From contig NW_024732415.1 of assembly GCF_018991925.1 (NCBI RefSeq), positions 2,424,838 through 2,488,837 of the forward strand: a stretch of 64,000 nucleotides of DNA, given 5' to 3'. Positions within the stretch are counted from its first letter, which is position 1. Each line of letters opens with the position of its first letter. The notes below the pieces were generated by a model. It saw only the letters and a program-made list of their open reading frames with translations. It was not told the origin of the DNA and did no database searches. Origin of the DNA: Homarus americanus (lineage: Eukaryota; Arthropoda; Malacostraca; Decapoda; Nephropidae). Below are positions 44,001 through 56,000 of the stretch, in pieces. The position numbers and the translations under genes are program-made.

Positions 44001-47000
44001 TACAGTATGTCCCTATTAAGCTTCATAACAGTAATCCATAACTTGATGTTATGAACAGATTTGTCCAATCATTTAAGGTCAAGAATGGCTTGTCAAATAA
44101 AACAGTCTGGATAAAATTCAACTGATAAAAAACTGCCAAGTCAAGTTCTCAAGCAAAATTTAAGCATGCTCATAGTGTACATATACAGTACGTATACAGG
44201 TGACAGCAATCTGTAGTCAGCCATACAGATTCATATTCTTTATTATGACAATGATCCCTTCACTTTTCCAGTCAATAAAAAAGAAAAAACTTTATTTCAT
44301 TATATCATATCTGCTTATCAAATCTACCGTACTTATAAACAAAATGGCAAATTCATGATTAAAACATTTTGTACATAATGAAATTTTTTTATCTTCCTTC
44401 CTTGAAAATACTCCATATCCACTGTTGTTGTTCAATAGAGATGCCAGCAACCACTCACTTTCTCATTACACTAATTATTTCTGTACACTATTATGTAAGT
44501 GCACAGTCACTGTAAGTACCTTTTCTCAATTTTCAATCTTTCTTTTATGTACTATTAGCCATATACAGTATACAAAACAAAATAAGAAAAATATGGATCT
44601 TTTAAGTTCTATATGAGCTGCTATTACACAAATGACAACTTTCAGACAGCAAGATTAAGTGATTTTTTAAAGATGATGTGTACCATCCAAACTTAACCAA
44701 GTTAAGTAGGATAGGTTGGGTACGGTTGGTTAATTGGTTGGGTATGGTTGGTGAATTTAATGTTTTAAAATTAGTGGATTCATAATTTCTTGGGAAGACG
44801 ACTTCATTAAAGCCAAAATACAAAAATTACATTAACAGGGATGAAATGGGCTATTCTCGTAAGGGAAAAAGGTTTGTCTATGCAAAATGTCTAAAAGATA
44901 TCTAGCTTAAGTGCACAAGACTAATAATGTATTATCAAGAACAAACTAAGAAAAACCCAGCTGGTTGAATTTAGGAGAAAAATCTGTGTTTTCCTAACCT
45001 TCATAAAAAAGGGGGATAATATTATACTGTATATCATAATACTGTACTATAGCTTCATGCCTGAGACAAAAACAAAGCAAGGTTAACCCTTAGGCCCCGG
45101 GTGACGTTCCAGAACGTCTGCATATATTCCCGCCATTTTTTTTTTATTCTTATTATTATTTATTTATTTGTTTAATTATTTTTGAAAAAGTTTATTTTTT
45201 TCTTGATTTATCCCCGCGCGAAGGGGGGGTGGGGGGTACCGCCAGCAGCACCCTAACCCGGGGCTTAGGGGTTAATGCATCTCTCAGCAAGCACCAGATA
45301 AATCTGAACAAAATAGTTAATACTGTACTGACCACTGCAGTTCCTTTCTCGGGCACTGCCGTCAGCTAGGGGTTATAAAATAATTTATCAAGTATATCAT
45401 TAGTATAGTGGTCAGTAACTTGGTGGTTGAGCTAACATGTAATGAAAAATCGAAAGTCTTTCTCTTAAAAATTCATTTATAGTGTGTAGTCTATTAATTC
45501 TGGTCTCAATATGAAGCATATTTTTTCATTTATTTGATCAATATATTACTGTACTGTACTGAATAAGCTTCCACTGATTTTTCTTGCAAATTTTTTAGTC
45601 CTTTTAAACCCTATGTACTTGTCAAAGTTTTCTCTATATTTTATATATAAATGTACTGTATCAGATAAATGTTCTGTTCAGTGCACAAATTGCACTTCTT
45701 TTGAGTGGGCAAGAATGTAAACAATAAGAGAGGAACACATGGGGTGTGCTGTGGATATTTCACTAATGTGAAAACCAATCCCTATGGATCTCATGAGACT
45801 ATCTTAAAGATCTAAAAAGTTTAAAATTATTGTACAACTTTCAATCAAATCCAGCTGATTAGACCAGGGGTCCGCAACCTTTATACACCAGTCGGCCACT
45901 TAAAGGTACAAGTAAACAGTGATCGGCTGCAGGTGTACAAGCCAACATAAGTCAGCACTGTGTTACACAGAATTAGAAATGCAGGACTATAGTTTATTGT
46001 CAGAAAATGGTTATAAATATCACCGATATTTAAGACTAAACATAGCTTTCATTTTCAGCATACAGTATACATACAGGTATAGTATATTCTGCTTTGTAAT
46101 AATAGCACTAGTCACTAGCCTAGTTAAATATTCTGTAAAGAAATTAGGGACACATAACTTTTAGCAAAACAAAATATGAAACTGTCTTCGAGCAGTACAA
46201 AATAGCGGTTCAATAACCGATTCGCACCCGAAATACAAGCATACAGGGAAATTGCTTTATAAAATGGTATTATGACATCGTGCAGTACACAGTACAATAC
46301 CCCCTCCCCCATAAAAAATGGTTTGATGACAAAAAAATTTCCTCTAAGTGTTATATTCAGGTAAAATATAGTTTGCTTTTTATAAAGGAAAATCAGGGCA
46401 TCAATTCCTAATAAAAATAAACAGAACAATACCAAAACTAATGTGAGAGTTGAACCTGGATGTGATTTGCAATTTCAGACAAAGTTGGTTCAAAGTGTGT
46501 TAGAGCAGCTTTCACAAGTTCTGTGGTGTGACTTCTTGTGAGCTTAGAGCAGTACTTGTTCTTCCACAAAGGTAAGCACACTGAATGTCAGCTCACAGCA
46601 GTAACTTGATCCAAACATTGACAGAATGTACATGCTTCCAAAATTCCGGCCACATAGGTCAAAATTTAGACATCACTCAGCCGGCTGCATACGTACCCCT
46701 TTCTGGCCACATGCGTCCAGAAAAATAGGGGTTGTGGACCCTTGGATTAGAACTACAGTACTGTACAGTACTCATATAATTTTAAGTCTTCAGAGCTGGA
46801 ATATTTTTTAGAACACAATTTGCAACTGCTATTACAATATACTAAATGTAAGTGTGTAATTCACTGAAAACATAATACTGTACAATACATACTTGTTCAG
46901 TATTAGTATCTGACTTTGCAGTCTTTTTGCCTTTCTTGGACTGCACTTTGTTATTCTTTGCTTCAGAATTTGTAGAAAGGGAAGTATCAGTTGAACTTGT

Positions 47001-50000
47001 CTCTGGCACACTCTGTGGGGGAAATAGATTTGAAAATATGGGATTGTTCCTTAAATCCCAGTTTATAACCGAGCCTGGAAGGGTTCATGTGTACTTCATA
47101 TCTGCCTGGTGGCAACAGGGACACCAGAGCTGTGTTTTCCCCTGATGTGCTGCATTTTCTGTCTGCCACGCTGCCTGTACACAGGGTACCAGGTGAGTGT
47201 CTTACAAGCTAGTGCTTCCACTTGATAGTACAGGAGCCCAAACTCATGGGTAGAACCCTGAGAGGCTTCTCCATCATCAAGCATGCATGTTGTGCATGGA
47301 AGCGCATCCCTGAAGCTGGTCATAGTGGGCCACTGGACTGCTTTTGGTAAAGTATCAGGTTGTTTGTATACCAGGTCCTGGGTTTGTGATAGCGAGCAGC
47401 AGGGGTGCATCCAGCTCTGGTTAATATTTATCTTGAAACTTTACTTAAATATGACAGTACTGTTCAACAAAATGTCCGAAGTAAACCTGTTACACATAAA
47501 CCACTTGCGTACTGTATGAACATAATTAACACCATGCTAGAGACAGCAAAGGACTTCAAGTGCCATTCTTGCTCTACCTGATTAGTTTGGAAATACATGT
47601 ACACAACTAATTAAAAAACAGAAATTAAAATCCATTCTTGCCTTAAATGCAAAGTCTATCCCTGTAGATACCTAACCAATAAAACCCAAAGTGCACAAAC
47701 AGGCCAGTTCTTATCATTCCACGGTGTTGGTAGTTGAGGTCAGTGAAGTGAGTGTTGGTCGTGCAATTCTGGATATGACAAGGTCTGAACTGAATGGATT
47801 GTGAATATGCTGTGTGACAACTAATTATCACCAAGAAATTCAGTTTCTTTCTTACCCCTTTTTAACCTTAAAACAAGAGGACATACCTTGTACAGTCACC
47901 CACAAAAGTCCTGTCACCTCTCTTCCTGAACCACGAACTACAAGATTCAGACTCATGAATTCGGAGCATTTGTGGACAGAAAAAATCATCAGTGTCTAAT
48001 GCTTTGCGTTTATACGTCTGAATCTCGGGGTTCATGGAACAGCAGAAGAGGCAACAAGAGTTTTGTAGGTGACTGTACATACTAGAACACCATGCAGTGC
48101 ACCAGAGAATGCTCTTGGTACATGGTTGTGAAATACTGTACTGCTGTGTGTCTTTGGTGGAATGCTCTGATATCCCACTAGTCGTAATACCACTGGCTTT
48201 TTTTATTTTGTTTTTTCCATGAGTGTTGGGGTGACTAGTAACTGCTATATGGTGGTGGTGTGTAGGATGGTTTTTGTCGTGGTGACAGGGTTGAGCACTA
48301 ATGTGATTATGAGGGTGTGTTGGAATGACTGTTGTAATATGAATAATAATGTGTTTGTAAAAGTGTAAGTGAAACACAGGATTGAAAAAGAATATCCAAT
48401 TTTATATCAGAGGGATGAGGTATGGGACCCCTCGAGAATCCCAGAATGCTGAGTACCATTCAACAATTCTGCAACAATATATAAACTGATATATTCAGTC
48501 AATGTAACCAGCCACTCCACTGGAACATATCACAAGCATCTGACACAAGGGGAATGCCACACCTTCCCCTGTACCCTCCCATGTTGGCTACTTTTACAAT
48601 TCATCAGATGCTAGAGAAAAAAACAGAATACTCATTAAAGAACCTTCATGGTGCAGGCCGGCTCATCATTGATCACAAAAAGTCACTTGTCTTTGCCCCT
48701 TGGTTATAAAGTAATATTCATAAATTCAAATCTTCAATTTTTATCTCCTCCACATCATGTATATTGCACAGCTTTCTTGAAAATATTAAAATTTCTAACT
48801 TTGGACGGCTATTAAAAATAATACTAAAATATTATAATAAACTGATGATGTAAATATTAGACCACATTCCCTCAATGAAAGAAGAAAACTAAAACATACT
48901 GGATCATCAACAATTTCTTCCTCAGCTTCAAACTCCATATCCAGATCTGGGTCATTGGTTTCATCTGTTTCGTTTCCTTCCTCATTCCGCAAAAGCGATT
49001 CCACTTCTTCCTTATCTGTCACATCCACCCAATCATTACCCCTGTATACTTCAAGACCCAGTCCTCCACGCTCATTCTCAGGGACTTCGTCTGCAGTTGG
49101 TGGTCTGCCAGCCATCTTACTCTATAAAGCAATATATACAGTATAATATGACATTTATACAGGCCAAGGGAACTAACACACACAAACACACACTGTATGA
49201 TTACTTATCACTTGTGTTTTCAAAAATTATTCTTAATCTGCAAAATAATAAGACTAATATACATGTAATAAGAATAATCCATCATTATTCATCAACAGTC
49301 CAATGCACTGACTTAAGCATTCCTAGGGACTTTATCACAAATTGATAGTTTGCTAACCACCTTGTTTAAAAAGAAATGCACAAGACAGCCTTGTGAAGCC
49401 CTGTCACCAATGATCTTATTTAAGGTCAATGTGTGATAGCAGTGAATTCCTGGTCATGTTACTGTACATAGTTCAAGCTAAATTACAGGACAGGTAACTC
49501 GTGTTTTACGCGCGTTTCATTTAAGCGTGTTTTGGAATAACACGATTGTTCAATTAATACCAAAAGTTAATTTATGCACACCTATTTTTTAAATACAGTG
49601 CTCAAGACAGTTAAAATTTGCCGCGCGTATTCGCCTGGTTGCCTGGCAGTGTGATGCCTGGTGAGGTGCTTATGAGTTATTACTATAAAGTCGTAGTAAT
49701 ATCAACATCAACGATTTTAATATTATTATAATAATGTAATTAAAAAGATTATTACTACTAATGATGAAGGTAATAATGATAATGAAGTATTCTGGACTAC
49801 AACTGTGACGATGTCTTTATGCATACAGATGGTTACTAATTATTCCACAAGATAGTCAAGCAACCCAAAATACTGTGCAGTGGTATGTTTATGTATTCAT
49901 TTTTGGAATACAGTACAGTATTTGGTGATTTTGCTGTATTTGTACGAAGCCCACGTGTTGTATGGACTGATGAGATGTATTTGTATAAATATAAAATAAC

Positions 50001-53000
50001 TGTATGGGCAGTCCTCACTATACTCACTCTCATTAAAATATTTTGACATACCTGTACTGTACATGTATCTCATGGATTATTTAACCTTTTTTATTGTATA
50101 CAACTTAGTCTGGCTGATACACATTGTTCCCCTTCTACAAATTTAAAAAATTGAGTCTGTCTCTATCTCACGGGTTAGGATCACCTTGTAGAACATGTGT
50201 GGCCTAGATAGATAACCTGCTGCTGAGGAAGAGTACAATTAATAACAGATAATGAATAGCTTAAGCTTTTCATACTAATTCAAAAGATAAATATATGTAA
50301 CTTGTCTGTAACTTGAACATTCTACATCCTACAGCAAATGCTACTTTTAAATACCAATAGGTACAAAATTCAGTGCAACCTATATAACACAGTGCTCACC
50401 TTTAGGTCTGTGGGCAGGTACCCTACGAGATGGTTGTACATGTTCATTGGTACGGGGCAGCGGCAGATAATGTGGGCTACCCAGCATGCCTTACATTTGT
50501 TCTTTGGCGTTTCATCTAAACCAAAACATCTGAAACAAAATGAAAGCCATCAACATCACTCACTATAAACATAATATTGAAATAATTTATTACCAGTACT
50601 GTATATAAGATGTAGTAATGAATGATTTATTGAGAAGTGTCATATCCAACTGACCACCCACCACCACTACCTCCAACCACAATAATCACCACCACCCTAG
50701 CGATGGGGGGCAAATCCAGGAATGTCAGGGGGGAGGGGGGGGCCAAAAAGTTGTGGGTGGGGAAACATGGCAAACACAGTGAGCCCACTCAGCTGGGGGG
50801 TTTTAGGGAGGGCGCTGTAAGCCCCCCAGAAAATTTTTTGTAATCTGACCAATATCATGGGCATTTTGAGGTCATTTTGAAGCCATGTGCAATTGACAAT
50901 AAGAGATATTGAGGCCAATAGTAATTATATTTTACCATACAAAAATGCCTGAGTACAATACTGTACTGCATAAAAAAAAATAAATAAAAAATTATTTTAG
51001 GAATTTTCTTATGAAAAAAAAGGGAGGGCCATGACCCCTCCCCTGGATCCGCCCCTGAGCGAGCACATTTATCTATCTACTGTACAATAGGTAAAAAAAA
51101 GTATCTTTACAATTCTTGTGCAAAAAAAAAAAAAAATGACACCAAGCATGAAGGTTTTTGATAAAGGTTCTTGAGACATTGTTATTCACCAATAATATTG
51201 CAACAAACTCATTTTATATTTTGAATGATATAACTAAATTAGGCCTACCATAATAGGTAGGAAATGTCTCAAGGAATAAAACAAAATACCAAATGTTCCA
51301 AGGAATGCTCAGCACTAGCCCATCAAATCTCTGAGTCAGCAGAAAGGCGATGCACGAGGTTGTCATCCTGCACTCCCTAGCAATGATTTCCCAAACCAAA
51401 CTACCTCCCTAGCAATGGAGTGGTCACCTGCCTTAACAACGGGCCACACCCCCTCTTCTTCACTGATCAACACATGTACAGAACTGATAGACGAGGAAAA
51501 TCTAATTTAGCAGATTGAATAAAAAAAATTATTTTACAACCACATGTGATGTTATAAGTACTGTACTACATAAATATATATACAGTACAGTATACTTTAT
51601 AAAAATCAATTAGGTATATATGAAAATCTGGTGGTGACAGGTCAAAACTGTGCTTCCTAGCATGGGATAACCTTCACTGATAATCTTGACCATGACCAAA
51701 TAAACAGTGCTGTGCCTACTTGAGGCCTAAGCTCGCCCAGTTGTAATGTTTTGATAGAGATCATATCAAAGTTGTGTCAGTAGGGTGGATGCACCTTAGT
51801 GGATAGCAAAACAGAAGGGACAGAGTTGAACATTACACTAACATGAGACACACACAACAAGCTTAATATACAATAGTCCTTAAAATTTTAGGTAAACAAA
51901 TAATAGTTCAAATTGTACACAAACCTGCCCCCTTTGTTACAGTTCAAAATCCATGGCTGTTTCTTAAAGCGCTGGTAGAACTGCCGACATGCCTCACATG
52001 CCACAACTCCCGCAATGCGTGTAATTCCTCTATGAATTGAATAAAATCGTGTTGCCTTACAGACCCCACACTCGACACGTATTCTCTTCATTGCAGTTCT
52101 ACCGTCCTCTGTACCTGAATATAAAATAAGAGATGAAATTAGTATTCAAAATAGTTTTCTTAACCAATGAAGAAGAAACTAACTCAGACATCATAGTTGA
52201 TAATTTTGTACAATTAACCTTTAAGAGAATTAATACTAAGAACAAATACTGTATATTACTTTAGTTAACTGTGACCTCTATATTGTACAGTACTGTACTG
52301 TGGTAATAATCAGTTAACTGTTCGTTTCATAACAAGTGTTTCATTTCCTAAATATTTTTTTTTAGTTTGTCTTAAAGGTATATAAAATCTACAATAGTAC
52401 AGTAGATATAACTCTAGATAAACAAAAGATATATTGGAAAAAATATGGAAAATATGACATTGCACTGTAATATGAGTTTGATAAATATACTATATAATAA
52501 ATCTATCAAGATATACTGTATATTATAAGGAGAATCTTTAGATGATGAAGGTATTCAAAGTAAGAATAAATGACAATTGTTGCATCTTCTCTAGCTTTGT
52601 CATGAAATCAAATCAAACTAATTCAGCTGTGAGAAACATGATGGGCTGAGGTGGATTGTTGAAAGTCTGAAATTGCAAAAAAGACAGGCAGAGTTCACAC
52701 TATGCCTGTGTTCTACCTGGAGGTGTAGGATAATGGTGGTGAAACTCACCATGGAGTGAGTCAGTTTATCTAATTTTTTACTCATTATACTCCTCCATTA
52801 ATTTCTGCTGAGTCTGAGGACCAAATCTTATAAACAAACCACCAGGTTGAGGTATCAATTTAAGTAATAATGGACATCTAACAGTAGCGAATACAGAGGC
52901 CCACAATTGACATTTTTTAACATGTTCTTGTTTCTGTTGTGGTGTAACAGTCATATTTTTTCTTTAAATTTTCTGGGTACTTTGCTTAAGATTTGTGTTG

Positions 53001-56000
53001 ATCTGAATTTGAAAAGTGTAAAAGAATTGATCTGGTTGATGGTCAAAAGGTACCCAGCCCTGAGATATCCCAACTTAATCAAACCTTTCAGTAACGTTGA
53101 TGGTTCACATCAAGACTGTGTTCCTTGTCCATATACTGTAGTTAAATTTGGGTATAAAAGAACTGTGCTTAAATTCTAAAAATTACTTACATTAGGTTAG
53201 GTTAGGTTGGGTTGGGTCCTTAGAATCAAGCTCAGATTCTAAGAATTACATAATGTTAAATTTGGTTAGTTAGGTTGGGGGAAATTAGAACCTGGGGCCA
53301 CATGACTTATCATCATGATACTTGTTTGCACCATAATTTAAAAGTGCCAAAAAATGATAAAAGTTGAAAGGTATAAAAAGATGTACAGTACAGTACAGTA
53401 CTGCATCTGAAAGATGGCAAAATTTGCAAATGTGTATGGGGTTGGAAAGGAGAGAAAGAGAGAGTGAATGTGTACTGTACCTGGGTCACAGTTTTTTCTC
53501 GTTTGTATACAGTATTTCGAATTTAACTCATTATTGTACTGTATTTTCCAAATTTTGTATCAGAAAAATTACAGTATAAATCTATGTACTGTACCAGGAA
53601 CCTTAACAGCTCTGTTACTCCATCAGCTAACTTTCTTGTACAGTATACGGTATAATTTTTGCTCTTGCAACTTTACTCTGAACATTATCAAATGTGATAT
53701 GAGGGGTGGTTCATGGCAGATAATAAGAAGAAGTTACATCTTAGGAACTGAAAAGTATCATATGGTCTCCAGTACTATCTACCTCCTTTACAGGATGTGT
53801 GTTAGGAAGGGAGGTACAACTACTACACTACAGTAGTACAGTATTTAAGTACATATAGGTAAAAAGGTGAACAAAACTGGACCAGCATATAAAATCAATT
53901 TAAACTGATGAAAGAAAATCAAGCGTTCATTCTCCATGGGAGTAACAAAATTATGTGGACAAATTATGATTGTAAAATTACAGTACAATATACAGTACAG
54001 TACAGTATTATTATTTCAGATAAAATTTGTCTATTTTATCATATTCGAACTTGATCAAAGTTATAAAAAAGGCATAATTATACTGTATTCTGTCATGGCT
54101 GATCTGTAATACTGTCAGAAATTTGTTGTTTTCAAAGTAGAACAATATCTTAAAAGTCATATTCATGTTGTTTCTGTTTCAGTTTTATTCCCCCAAATAA
54201 TTTATTTATACTGTATAACTGTATTCTTCTTGATAACAGTTACATAAATAACTTGAATTACCTGATTCATTACCAAAGCATACAGTGAGTCAAGATAATC
54301 TACACATGCAGTCATTCCATGGGCAGCCAAGGTAAACTAGTCTACTGTACAATCTAACACCAGTAAAAGCGTTAACAAATATTGATGTCTCTTACACTAA
54401 ACCCTGGTGTTGTCAGGCCAGCTGCCCGCAATTACAATTTGGAGATTGTGGTCTGATTTTGGGTAGATTTGACGAACTAACATAGCTAGATAACAGGAGA
54501 TAAGTTCACCTTGTTATCCCGCCCAAGAAAATTCTCGTCAGGGAATATCCTACTCTGATTTAGTTATCCATGTTATCCACTACTTCAAGGTAGAAGTCTA
54601 TCATGCACAGAAATTGCCTATGAAGAATAACAAAAATATTTTGTTGCAAAATGAATGATGAAATTAATTGATCTTGAAATCTGCAGGGTTAAAACATATA
54701 GATAAATTCCTTGAAATTGTAACTGAAACTAATCAAAAGATATGTTTTCTTCCTTCCTGTAAGCAGAGACCTCAAACGGGTCCTCACGGAATCAGAAGTT
54801 GCAACTTAAAGCAGAAGGCTATTTAATCAATCACTGCCACATCAGCCGCACACAACACACCTGTAACTTGTTCAGTACTGTAGAAACATGAGACAACAAC
54901 CACCCAAACTTCCCTGTAAGCGGTTTCATGGCTTACCTTTAGGACAATGGAGGGCATCCCAGTTACCCAGTCTGGTCTCCATTATAAAACAGGATTTCAG
55001 GAATAACACATCAATTATACAGGGGCCCCCCCAAAATTAGCGGATTTTTATTTCGCGGTCCTCTATTATTCACGGATGACAGTCTGGATGTCCCCAAGAA
55101 TGTCTGTGAGTAGATATTAATAAAGCACGGATTTGAGGGTAGACTGTCACATCTTTTATAAACATGTTTGATTATTTGTGAGAGTATTTTCCCATTATTA
55201 TTTATTTGTATGTGTTTTGTGTGTGTGTGTGTGTGTGTCTACACACACACACACATATATACAACACAGGTAAAAAATATAATTGTCCTAAGGGCAAACA
55301 CATAAAGGAAATACAGTACTGTATATATTTCTTTGTACACAAGTAAAAATGTCCCCCGGTCAGCAAATGTTATTCCCGGATTTGGCGATTCGTAGCCACT
55401 TTGAGAATCTAACCCCTGCGAATTTGGGGGGCCCCCTGTAATCTTATGATCATCCTGGGCAACTTACATCACTTGAAGACAACCTGACATTGGAAATTGG
55501 ATGAAATAAAAACTGCTTTGTTTTATGCATCTCACTCCTGAAGGTAATTAAACAGATTAGTAAGGAAAACCTAATGTTACAAATTCTTCAAAGTTACTGT
55601 TAATTTGTGCGGTTCCATCGTATTATCATCATGTAAACGTTCTTGCCGATGACCATCCACCTCATACAGTTACATGTTTCACAGAAAACCCATCGATGAT
55701 GCAAAGCATACGATGCCACAAGCCCCACTCTGCAGTCCATTTGTGCTAATTTAATATTATAGTATGCCAATTAAATATAAAGTTGTTTGACAAAAAAGGT
55801 CATGTTACCTTAAAGGCAGATTAACCTCAACTGTAAAGAGAATGGTGCTAACTACAGTACAGTATGTTTATATCTCCAATCTCAAAAGAAAATACAGTAC
55901 AGTACAGTACTGTTTCAAATAATAAACCAACTTTTCAACAAAAATCTTTAGACCTGATTAAGTTTCATTCAGATCAAAGAATGTCTAAAAAAAAAAAGAG

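Noticed and set aside
50400..52114. A true nuclear receptor gene
   Set aside because: There is no ligand-binding domain, the first zinc loop is longer than in receptors, and the same transcript model ends in ARF7EP_C.
53185..53215. TTAGG-like runs as interstitial telomere
   Set aside because: Only two or three units occur here (also near 7,075 and 31,375), too short to call anything beyond chance or tiny repair inserts.
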